Origin: Nissolia schottii
Taxonomy: Eukaryota > Streptophyta > Magnoliopsida > Fabales > Fabaceae
Length of the DNA stretch: 64,000 nt
Assembly: GCA_003254905.1 (NCBI GenBank)
Contig: QANU01052615.1
Coordinates: 383,137 to 447,136 of the forward strand
Reading direction: 5' to 3'
Made by a program: the position numbers and the translations under genes. The notes beneath the pieces were generated by a model, which was not told where the DNA came from, did not search any database, and saw nothing but the letters and a program-made list of their open reading frames with translations. Each line of letters opens with the position of its first letter. The first letter of the stretch is position 1. Below, piece by piece: positions 13,194-23,194 of this stretch.

Positions 13194-13691
13194 TGTACCG
13201 AAAGGATACAATTTGGATCCTGGAGCTCCTATACTGGTTCGGGGTCGCCAGCACGGGTACCTGCAAGGACTCTGACGCTCAAGTTAGTGAAGGTTTGAAG
13301 CAATAGGGGAATCAAAGGGGGAGATGGGTTCTGGGCGTACATGATGTGCTGCTTAGGTTTAAATACCTGAGTAGTGGTCGTGAATTCCGATATCTCGAGG
13401 ATCTTTCCATTGAGTTGGCCTCTGAGAATCGTGGAGCTTTACTCCTTGGAGGAAGGATATCACAGGGCGAGAATCTTGCCTCCGAGGATCGTGGAGCGTT
13501 GCTCCCTAGAGGGAGGATATGACTGGGTGAGAATCTCTCCTCCGAAGATCGTGGAGCGTTGCTCCTTAGAGGGAGAATCTCACGGGACGAGAATGTGTCT
13601 GATCATTGGCGAGGTGATAACTTGGTCGGGTTGAACCGCTGACCTTCGAGTTTAGGTTCCAAGATGAGCCTTAATGACCTAGTCTACAACA
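13194..13691 (-). repeat. 5' LTR of the gag-only element (498 bp)
   Basis: Pairs with 7634-8041. It carries three tandem 60-bp units (13419-13478, 13479-13538, 13539-13598), one more than the other LTR, which explains most of the length difference. Substitutions between the two LTRs are frequent, so the insertion is not recent. Confidence 0.88.
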
Positions 13692-13696
13692 CAAGT

Positions 13697-16190
13697 GAAT
13701 AATGATATACTATGGCTAATTAAGTTCTTAGTTTAGCTTTGTACGTACGTCCTTGTTTTGTTTAGCTAATTAAATAATTAAAGGGAAACATAATTGGTGT
13801 CATATTATTATTATATAATACCAGTGTTTGTCACCGTGTTTTTATTTTCTTTGTTACATTCCATCATGTTCTATAAAGTCAAAAGTGATTATTTCACCTT
13901 TTAATTTCTTTTTCCTTTCTTCTGTCGGGGAATGTCGTCACTGTACAAGCTACTTGCTGCCAAAGTCTTTGGACAAGTAACTTTTTCCTAAGAATTAAAG
14001 TAAATTAAAGAAGGAAAAAAAACAAAGTAAATGTTATGTACTGTTTTTGACAGGAGAAAATAATTCGGAGTCAAATATTTTTTGGTAATTAACACATTAT
14101 AGTTACCGTTTCCCTTTTACAAAAAGAATAGCTCATACTACAAAAAACTAGCTATATACGTTTTACTCCATTTATTGTTTAATAAGTGTTATTTATCTTT
14201 TAGTTCCATATACCATCTGTACCAAATAATATACCATATGACATTTTATAATTCTAAAAAATAATTATATTAGTTTTGCCTTAATTTCTTAGACTATTTA
14301 GTTTTGTAGCTTTTACATCTTTTACTATTTATCCATGTAAGGTTTAATCTCTTATTGCCTCTTTTTTATAACTTTCCTTTTTTTTTAGGTTGTCTACTTA
14401 AGCGATACCAAGTCGCTTACCACTTGGACCAACCTCGTTTGTTTTACTTTTTCTTTTTTAACTAATTTAATTCAATCAAAAGATAAATTATTAAATTTAC
14501 TTTCTCACTTTGAGTATTGCTTTCTTAAATGATACTTATGAATGGAGAAAGTAACCTATATAGCATGCTGAAATAATAGATCCAATCCAAGTAAAGGAAA
14601 AGAAAAAATACTAATTAATCAATGAGTTGTTATCAACTTTTTATTTTAATTTATTTTGATCATCAATTCTATAAGTAGTTATCTAAAGTTAATTTCTTAA
14701 TATACCACTTGAATTAATGTTCATGTATTGCCTGTCATCCTTACCTATACTAACGAAGGTGTGTTGAGTATCTTTATGCCACTTGTTCGTACATTTCTTA
14801 ATATCACTTCCTTTTTAACGAATGATATTTTAAAGTCATTAGTTTTTTTTTTGTTGGGGTACATTCCTGGCGTTAGCGTTTGTCTTAACATGCAGATAAT
14901 TTAATCTTTTATTGAATCGACAACAACCCTTCTTTTTCTCCCTTTGAAAGTTTGAGTATGTTGAGGTTAGCGTTTTCATTAATTTAAAAGCACATGTTTG
15001 TTCATGTTTAGTACAGAAAAAGCAAGACCCAAATGAGTTCGTAGAAAAGGATTGATAACGGTGTAAAACAAAATGAAATCTAACATTATTACATTAACGA
15101 AAGCTTTTTTATAAGATGAAAAATATTGAAAGTGACGAAAGGAAATAGTGTGGGCCACAGGATGATGTCTTTTGGGTCTTAGTAAGGGAGCTGGAGAGAA
15201 AATGGGCTGTGTTCTGAGCCCAAGCTTTATTCCTGGGTTTGGGCCACGTAAAATCTTTAAACGCAAGTGGCCCCCTTCCAAATTCCTTTGATTTGCATAC
15301 AGGCATGGCTATTTTTTTCCTGGGTTGAGATCACATGGATGCTTTCCCCAAAGTCAATCATGTAGAATATCGTGGACGACATTCATGCGATGCACATAGG
15401 CATGACCAAAAAAATAAAGCACCAAATTGATAAATGATAGTAATTTGAGACGTAAAATATCAAATTGATAAATAACTTAGAAACTAATTTAATAAATCAG
15501 ATAAATTGATAAATAATTTAGGGTTTAGGAGACTAAATTAATCAATCAAATAAAAGTAAAAGAGAAAAAGTAATCTAACCAAATTTTTTTATATAAATTA
15601 TACATATATTTCTCTTAAATTCCTTCATTATTGAAAGTTTAAGAAGTAGCAATTGAAGTTTGGTCTAACAATAAAAAGTTAATCCACCACAACACGGTGA
15701 ACTGTAGTTTGAGTCTCGATTGGAAAGGAGTGGTAATGAATGATATTGTAGTGGTTCGAATCTCATTGGAGGGAGTCTCTTACATTTAAGTGTCCCATAA
15801 TACTTGAATATAATGTAACAAACCTAAGTTGGATAAAAGCTCAAAAAAATACAATTAGTTGTGTCAAGCTTGATTATAATTCTCATGACCGTGTAGGTGG
15901 AGTAGCAACCTGGTGACATAGTAGAAACGGTGGCAAAGGTCGCTAGACAATCAAAATAGAGGGGTTAAGGGAGAGAGAAACAAGGGGACTGAGATAATGA
16001 AAAAGGATAGTGACGATAATGTCCTTAATATTATAAAAATGCGTTTACCCGCATTTGTGAAGTGTGACTAAATATAGATGAACTAAGTTGGCGTGAGTTT
16101 GAAATTGGTAGGAACCAAATTGAACCTTTATTCAATTTATCTTAATGCAAAGTGCAAAGATACTTCAATTTTTTCCATATATTTTTAATT
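13697..16190. other. Intergenic, no gene seen
   Basis: AT-rich sequence without a recognised gene. The part from about 15200 to 15870 is a diverged direct repeat of 22293-22930: both begin with a GGGCTGTGT(T/C)CTGAGCCCAAGC block, continue with CCTGGGTTTGGGCCA, and then have ATTGATAAATAACTT-rich sequence. Confidence 0.55.
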
Positions 16191-16377
16191 GAGTGAATAC
16201 TTAATTTAGTCCTTAAAATTATAAGAGAAAATCATTTTAGTACCTGAAATTTAAAAATAGTTAATTTAATTTATAAAATTGTAAGTGTGGGCCATTGACC
16301 CTAAAATTAAAAAAAAATGGTCTATTTAATCTTTCGATCAATTTTAAAATTTTAGAGACTAAATTGAGTATTAACTC
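16191..16377. mobile_element. MITE-like foldback element
   Basis: Terminal inverted repeats of about 22 bp: GAGTGAATACTTAATTTAGTCC at the left and, inverted, GAGTTAATACTCAATTTAGTCT at the right. The interior is AT-rich and non-coding. Confidence 0.5.
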
Positions 16378-16855
16378 ATTTTTTTAAATCATTTCCAAAA
16401 GGCTCAACTTGGTCGGAGCGAAGTCCAAATTAAGCTTCCTCTTTCATTAAGCTCAATGGCCTTAACTGCATTTCCCTCTAGTGCAAAAGTTTTTACCATT
16501 AACTCAGTACACGTGTCTAACAAAGTAGGTACTTATAATGCTGTCCAAAAGTAAATGTAAACTCAAGCAAACCCTGCAATGCTATGCTTAAGTCTTACAA
16601 ATTTGGAGTTACTAAACAATTCTAGCTATCAAAGTTCTGTTAAAAACATAAAATAAAAGGCAAACAGGTAGTTTTATTTATTTATTTTTATTTGTGAGAA
16701 GCAAATACCAATGGTTGAGCATGGGAAACACTTTTTGGATGAGTAATGACATTTGTATTCGTTTATCTTGAGATAATGTGTCGATTCAACACTAATTCTT
16801 CGTTAAATGAGATCTCAGAATATTATTAAAATTTTATTTAATGATAAATAAGTGA

Positions 16856-17300
16856 TTAGTTGATACGGTGTCCCAAGAAACACAAATCACTGATGAAGTC
16901 CGATAAAATTGCACGTTCAAACAGTTCCAATGACGTGCAATCATCGGCTTCTAAGACACAGACAGATGCCGGAATCTCAGGCAGCGAGCGCAGCCTCCCG
17001 CATTTGATGCTCTCTGGCAAGCACGTGACGCTAGTTTTCCCGAGTGATAGCCACGATGACAACGATAAGTTGCTGATATTCTCGGGGACTTCATTCAGCT
17101 CGCTACATTCTTCCAAGTGTACTTCTCTTGAAGACCGTAATCCGTCAAATAAGATGTGTAGGTTTGACGTGTCCAGCTGTTTGCACTCACCAACATCAAG
17201 TGTGTCCAGAAATTGCAGCTTAGATTATGTTGTCTGGTAGATGCTTCGGACTCTTGCATCCTTTCAGGCACAAGTGTTTAAGCTTGCTACAACACATTAC
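16856..17300 (-). pseudogene. TNL resistance gene pseudogene: C-terminal LRR part
   Basis: On the minus strand the translation contains GECKQLDTSNLHILFDGL, then ECSELNEVPENISNLS, CLPESIKC and LRSLPEIPASVCVLEADDC. These match the LRR end of TIR-NBS-LRR proteins (LPxSIxxLxxLxxLxLxxC..LxSLPELPxSLxxLxAxxC). The frame is open for about 86 codons in its best part, then stops. It is collinear with the LRR exon at 17725-17926 and the NB-ARC and TIR fragments further right, all on the minus strand, so these are pieces of one dead gene. Confidence 0.75.
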
Positions 17301-17514
17301 TGATGAGGGCAATGCCTCGAGCATTTCAATTCCAAATCAGTCAAAATGTACTCATTCGGGTTAATTAGAGCATCCAAAACAGAGCAAAAATTTAGAAGAG
17401 TGCTCTTAGTTAAAGAGTAGATAATAAAATAAAAGGAAAAACTTAGATCAAGTTATTTGTATCTATTTTTTCAGTGTTCACATAAGTCATTTAATAAAAA
17501 AAAATAGAAAGTCA

Positions 17515-17647
17515 TTAATTGATCATTAAATATTTTAAATGTTATTTTAAATTGTTCTTTTATCTAAATTATTCACATTAATTCTTTTATTTAAATTGTT
17601 TAGAGACTAATAAAGATAACATTTAAAATATTTGAATGGTGAATTGA
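17515..17647. repeat. Short inverted-repeat (MITE-like) sequence
   Basis: CATTAAATATTTTAAATGTT near 17524 is mirrored by AACATTTAAAATATTTGAATG near 17618. It lies in the intron-like space between the two LRR pieces of the TNL pseudogene. Function unknown, probably a small transposon relic. Confidence 0.45.
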
Positions 17648-17724
17648 GGACGTCTAGGAATTAATTCAATGGGAGACTTTTTTTAATTAAGGGATCAATG
17701 TATACAAGTTTACGGTATCATTAC

Positions 17725-17926
17725 CTGAAATTTTCTCCAGTCTTGCACAATGACTAAGGTCCACCTCGACAAGTTTTTGAAGATAGAAAATAGATGGATG
17801 AATATAAAGAAAATTTGCACAGCCATAGAGAAATACTTGTTCAAGACTTGAGGCTTTAGAGAAATCTGGAAGCTCTATCAATTGGTTGCATCGACGAAGG
17901 TTAACACTTTTCAGATTTGTGCGATT
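17725..17926 (-). pseudogene. TNL resistance gene pseudogene: first LRR exon
   Basis: A 202-bp exon with acceptor ATACAG and donor GTAATG on the minus strand. It encodes the typical TNL segment NRTNLKSVNLRRCNQLIELP, followed by DFSKASSLEQVFLYGCANF and HPSIFYLQKLVEVDLSHC. The splice sites and frame are intact, but the parts before and after are missing or displaced, so it cannot be expressed as a normal receptor. Confidence 0.78.
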
Positions 17927-18404
17927 CTGTATCAATTGAAAGAGAGAGAATATATGTAATCATTGAAGTTTACATACCATTTAAAATGAAAATATTGAAA
18001 AAACACCGTCATGGAACCATGTTTATAGGCATTCTCGAATAGAAGTTTATAGGCTTATTTGGTAGTGATACTCGTTAGATATATATTTGGATTACTACCT
18101 GATACTTCATCTCTTTTTTTTTTTTTTTTTGGGTTACCCTGGCAAATCCTGGACCAATTTATGCATCTCATCGTGTGAGTTCGAGATATAACTTCACATA
18201 TCAATTCGAGAATTTATGTTACAACTTAAATTTGAATTTAAGATACACATCAGGATTCTAAGATGACAATAAAGTTATTCGGGTTGCGATGAAGTCTCAA
18301 CCCAATTAAGGTTAAGATTCTAAAACCGCTCACAAATTAATAAATACTTCACTGTATAACCGATACAGAAAATATAACGTACATAGCCTTCCAAAAGAGG
18401 TTAG

Positions 18405-20108
18405 GCATTAATATGTTGTTGCCATCTGCATTATTACTGCGCTTGAACTTCTAATTTGGTGGAAATCCATGCTTATAGTAACAAGTTTCCACAGTATGAC
18501 CTGTGTTCTTGCAGAAGGTACAGAATCCACTAGTGCTAGCAGTGCCACTGGTTGTTTTTCCTTTAGATCTCTGGCTAGATCCTCCATAATTTGCAGCATT
18601 TATGATAGATTCAGTAGCAATTTCTGCACCATTCTCACTTTCTTGCTGTATCACCATAGTGAAAATCCTATTCAAAGGAGGTAAGCTCTTTTTGAGCAAA
18701 ATCTGAGTTCTAACAGTTGAATATCTATCATCTAGTCCAGACAGGAATCTTAATGCATAATCTTGTTCTCTAAACAATTTTGCATTTCTGCTAGCAGCAC
18801 ATGAACACTGAACAACACATACACAATCCCAAATTGGTCTGAAATTCTCCAATTCTTCCCAAAGAGACTTAAGTTCAGTGTAGTACTCAGTTACAGAATA
18901 ATTACCTTGCTTTAATGTGTACAAATCCTGCTGAATCTTCACTATTCTTGTTGAAGTTGATGCAATTTTCTAGAATCTTCTACTAATGTCTACATAATCA
19001 TATAGTGTAGAAACATCTAGATAATGAATTGTAAATGTATTTAGAAGTAGAAGTATCTAGAATGTAATGGAGATATCTAATAAGGTAGAGAAGTCTAGAA
19101 TGTAAGAGAAATACATAATGATGTAGAATATTCTGGAACCACCCTCAAGCACCTATAAATAGGCAAACTTGGGAGCATATGTCATCAAGTCATTTGTATG
19201 ATTTTTGTGAGCAATACAATCTATTCCTTTGCTCCAAACATCACATTACTAACTACTATCTTCCAACTATCAACTAAAGCCTTCTCAACTATCCAACTAT
19301 TTTCTGAACTAACATCACTACTAAAATACTATCAATTCTCATGTCAGCTTGTGCAAACCGATCCTTCAGATCTTGCTAAGACTTTGCTGCATCATCAATT
19401 GAATCAATGCCTTCCGCAATTGCTGGTGAAATTGAATGCATAATCCACTGATGAATCAGATTGTTGCAACGTTCCCATGCTCCAAACAAAGGATGAAATT
19501 CATCTGGCTTTGGGATGGATCCATCAAGGAACTTCATTTTGTTCTTTGAAATCAAAGTAGATCGTGCCCAAACATGGTAATTTGAACTTGTTAGCACTGA
19601 AGAAACCATGGAGAGCGACGGATTTTCATTTGCATGAACATAATAGGGGCTAGCTAGACTGAGACTTGGATCTGCCATGTTCGTGTTGTCATCATTGTGT
19701 GAGATTGAAGCAAAGCGATTCACATTGCTACCTCCTCCTCTTGCCATTGTTGGTTTGCGCAGCAGAGCTCTAAGCTCAGGTTAGAGCTCTGATACCATCA
19801 AGAGAAAATGGACATGATAACTGAGCTTCAGCTCTTGTCATTGAATCAAATGAAAATCATATTGAAGTTGCTAGAGCCATCTGCTATTTATACAAGCAGC
19901 TACCTGAGCTGTATGATGTGCAATGCATAGCACTTGCATTGAATCACAATCTCTAACCAATCAACAAAGTAACTACCACTCTAACAAACTCCAAATTGCT
20001 TATAACTAACTAACAGAATCAGTTATTTATGAAAGCAGAGAAGCATCAGTAGCAACAGTAGCAGCAGCAACTGGCTTGCTTGCTTTGCTTGCTGATTTAT
20101 TCCTAACT
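18405..20108 (-). mobile_element. Truncated Ty1/copia element (5' LTR, PBS and gag) inside the TNL pseudogene
   Basis: Minus orientation. The 5' LTR is about 19800-20108 and includes CTTGTATAAATAGC as a TATA-like site. It is followed by a perfect initiator-Met tRNA primer-binding site, TGGTATCAGAGC (within 19779-19797), and an ATG at 19747 opening a copia gag. The gag N-terminal part (19340-19747) and the gag body ending in a Cys-x2-Cys zinc knuckle (18451-18943) are separated by a later solo LTR (18949-19334). There is one in-frame stop near 19374. Protease, integrase, RT and the 3' LTR are absent. The element lies directly after the GNPLALKVLGSF motif of the TNL NB-ARC domain, so it interrupted that gene. 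The outer LTR edge and any target duplication are not certain. Confidence 0.8.
18949..19334 (+). mobile_element. Solo LTR (386 bp) nested in the copia gag
   Basis: Begins TGTTGAAG and ends TATCA, flanked by the perfect 5-bp target duplication ATTCT (18944-18948 and 19335-19339). Discounting the insertion and one ATTCT rejoins the surrounding gag frame exactly. It carries CTATAAATAGG near 19152, a plausible promoter TATA, on the plus strand. There is no internal domain, so it is a solo LTR left by LTR-LTR recombination or a very small element. Confidence 0.85.
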
Positions 20109-20125
20109 TCCTCTATTAAAAGGAG

Positions 20126-20274
20126 CCCAAAACTTTCAAAGCTAATGGATTGCCTTTAGCATATTTGACCACTTCCATCAACATATGGTCATGCCAATTC
20201 ATCTTTCTGTACTTTTCATCGAAGGCATGCAAATTTAGAAGCTGCAGAGCATCATCAAATCCTAATGCCTTAAC

Positions 20275-20315
<41 letters not shown>

Positions 20316-20890
20316 GGCTTCTTTACAAATCTCATGTTTATCTCTAGTTGTGACCATGACTATGCTGCCTGGACCCAACCAATCATGTCCTCCAGCTAAG
20401 TTTTTAATTTGATATGAATTGTTGACGTCATCAAGAACAACAAGAATCCTTTTGCGATGAAGCCCCTCAGAACATGAGTTGGTACTCCAATAGGATCAAC
20501 AATGTTTAGATCTTTATCCTCTAATAATATGGAAAGAAGTTTGTCTCTTAACTCAATTATTCCATACTCTTCTGATTGTTCTCTAACATTTGACAGAAAA
20601 CAGCAACCTTCAAATTCAGAACACAATTTGTTAAATAATGCGCCGGCAATAGTTGTCTATCCAATACCACCCATCCCCCAAATTCCTATAGCACCAACAA
20701 GTCCTTTTAAATCAACTTGGTGCATCTGATTCAACCTAATCAACACACGCTGGACAACAATAAGTTCAGCTTCAGTTCTGTAACGAACAAAAGGAATCTA
20801 ACTACGATATTGAATTTCATCCATGGAGATTGAGAAATTTTTCCATACAACATAGAATATCAATCTTTAGTTGTCATTTCAACAATGATT
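20126..20890 (-). pseudogene. TNL resistance gene pseudogene: NB-ARC domain
   Basis: Minus-strand translation gives, in order, a P-loop GMGGIG*TTIA, FEGCCFLSNVREQSEEYG, a kinase-2-like region, LGPGSIVMVTTRDKHEI (RNBS-B) and KYAKGNPLALKVLGSF (GLPLAL). The P-loop lysine codon reads TAG, a stop at the ATP-binding residue itself. An (AT)n run at 20278-20312 has expanded inside the coding region after RNBS-B. The segment between the TIR linker (VDLKGLVG) and the P-loop is shortened. The gene is dead; the copia element begins immediately after GLPLAL. Confidence 0.82.
20278..20312. repeat. (AT)n microsatellite within NB-ARC coding sequence
   Basis: About 17 AT units inside what was coding sequence of the TNL pseudogene, between the RNBS-B motif and the GLPLAL motif. 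It would read as alternating Tyr-Ile. Confidence 0.9.
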
Positions 20891-21690
20891 GACCATTACT
20901 TTTAGAATTAAATTTTCCTAACTCAACCCTAAAAGATAGTTCAATAGAGAAGATTGTCTTAAACTTATAAAGACAGTGTGAGTTGGCAGGACTTAGTATT
21001 TGCTTAACCAATTGCTCGAGTAGAGAGGATTGTCTTAAACTTTTAAATGTTATTGAGATATTATTTCTAAGTAATGTGGTATAAGGGCAAGAGAATTTGA
21101 ATCACCTATCTCAACTCCAAAAATTAGCTTTGGAGGAGGATTGCCTTTGGACATACAAAGGCTATATAGACATTATCTCAAAGTAGTGGGAAACTTAATA
21201 CACCCCCATACATCTAGGACTAAACGATTGGACATTTGCTTAACCTAGCTCTGACACCATAGTAGAGAATTGAATTAACCTAACTCAATCCCAAAAGATA
21301 GCTCAAAAAGAAATGATTGTCTTGACTTATAAAGACTATCTAGGTCTTATACCACTATGAAGCAACGTGGAACTGAATAATTACTTCAATTCTATGTGCC
21401 ATCCCATTAATAGATGATGTTGGAAATTAACCTCTAACTAGTAACAAGTATATTCATGGATTTTGGTTTACGGACTGAGGCATATATATAAGCTATTATA
21501 CTCAAGTCTCAATCTGTAATGCAACAATGAGTCATTGCTTGCACTTTTTCATGTTATAATAAGCACGAACTAACGAGTAAACTAGTTTATTTATTCAACA
21601 AATTAAATAGCAAGCATAGTGATAGTAAAAAATGCAGGAAAAATATGGTCAAAATACAAAGTCCAGATAGTAAAAAAAAGTTACACTAAC

Positions 21691-21880
21691 CCAAAATTTA
21701 TGGAATGAAATCCTGATAAATTGCCAACTCTCTTCAAAGCAGCTCTCCATTTCTCTAAATTCATTATGATGTCCATAGGCAATTTTTCATGTAGAGCAAA
21801 TGCTTTTTCGTAGCATCCCTTTTGATGTCGCACATCTGATGGATCTATACTGTAGAAATAGTTATGAGAATCTTTGATAT
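21691..21880 (-). pseudogene. TNL resistance gene pseudogene: C-terminal part of TIR domain
   Basis: The minus strand reads a VDPSDVRHQKG-type motif (here IDPSDVRHQKGCYEKAFALH), then LEKWRAALKRVGNLSGFHS. These are the diagnostic end of the TIR domain and the linker of TNL proteins. The N-terminal half of the TIR domain is not found, and sequence rich in GATTCGAATC motifs follows. Collinear with the NB-ARC and LRR pieces. Confidence 0.75.
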
Positions 21881-22292
21881 GCAGTAGCCGTAGACATGGT
21901 TATCAGATACGATTCATGATTCGAATCTCACGATTTGATTCGATTTTGCATGCTAACGATTCATATCATGCATTGAATCGTAAGTAACTCTAAATCTTAC
22001 GATACATGTACCGATTCAGTGTGATGTGAAACGATTCAATGATTCATTTCTTTTTTTTTTTTTTCATTTTTTCGCCCATTCTCATAAAAAAAAAATTAAA
22101 GAGTTAAATAAGCTTAAATTGTTAAATGAAATAAATTAAAGAGATGTAACCAAACATGTCATTTAAAACTATTTCATTACCTAATTTTTATTATTTTAAA
22201 ATAGAGATTTCATATTTTCGCTATCTCACTCATTTCAATGTTTCATAGGCCTGCGGCTTCTATGAGCTTCTCACCGCACACAAATTACTATT

Positions 22293-22930
22293 AGTAATGG
22301 GCTGTGTCCTGAGCCCAAGCTGTCTTCCTGGGTTTGGGCCAAGTAAAAATCGTTAAACCCATGTGGCAAAATGTGGGACGTCCCCTTCCCGGGGATGCAT
22401 GTAATTACGAAAACAATCTTGTTCAAGCTCAGTAAAACTTCTTAAGCAACAATTTTGTTAAGCATATAGGCATGGCTATTTCATACACGAATTACTGAAT
22501 TAATAATAATAATAATAATAAACAAATATAAAATATTTAATTGATAATGATTTGAGATGGCAAAGACCAAATTGATAAATAACTTAAGAGACTAAATTAA
22601 TAAATCAAATAAAATTGATAAATAACTCGAGAAATTAAATTAATAAATCAAATAAAAATAAAAAAAGTCAAAGACAAAGTAATTAAATCAGTTTTTGTTG
22701 TATTATCTGTACAAAAGGTTTTTCTTAAATTCCTTAATTTATTACTTAATTAATTAGCATAAAAAATTCCTTAATTAATTGACAGTTAAAAGCTACTGAC
22801 TGAAATTTGATTTAATGATAAGAAAATAGTCTATCATAATGGAACAAACTTTGGTTCGAATCCCAATTGGGGTAATCTCTCGCATTCGAGTGTCCTCCAA
22901 TTTGAACATGATGACTTCTTGAAGTTAAAA
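22293..22930. repeat. Direct repeat of 15200-15870 flanking the TNL pseudogene
   Basis: Shares ATGGGCTGTGTCCTGAGCCC, CCTGGGTTTGGGCCAAGTAA and a run of AAATTGATAAATAACT motifs with 15200-15870, in the same orientation, with indels. Neither copy has coding content. The two copies bracket the TNL pseudogene. Confidence 0.6.
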
Positions 22931-23194
22931 GACGGGGAAACAAAAACAACACCCCAAGGCGCCGAGCCATTGACATTGACAAGGACACCATCCCTCACCC
23001 TCAAAACAAAGATAAACCTTATCAAACCCATTATCCAAATGTTAGGCAAACGCACACAATGCTTGAACCAACATAGCCATTGCTAAACCTTTCCCCCATC
23101 GATGAAACCAAACAACGCAAAATAGCTTCACAATAAAGAAAACCTCAAAATTTCCAGAACCGAAAACACAGCATCCTTAAAAAGATTTGAACCA

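Larger units (their letters stand above)
7629..13696 (-). mobile_element. Gag-only LTR retrotransposon, split by a CACTA element
   Basis: A complete element in minus orientation, bounded by the 5-bp target duplication CAAGT (7629-7633 and 13692-13696). LTRs start TG and end CA: 5' LTR 13194-13691, 3' LTR 7634-8041. Once the nested CACTA element (9302-12887) is discounted, the internal region is only about 1.56 kb and codes for a gag remnant. No protease, reverse transcriptase or integrase is visible, so it is a non-autonomous gag-carrying element that must have used another element's enzymes. A primer-binding-like TTGACACCATCTGTGAGGA follows the 5' LTR; it looks like a G-to-A decayed TTGGCGCC-type site common in Ty3/gypsy elements. 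The gag type also suggests Ty3/gypsy. Confidence 0.88.

Noticed and set aside
14979..15306. Minus-strand frames of 100 and 65 codons
   Set aside because: They overlap the dispersed repeat shared with 22293-22930 and have no family features.
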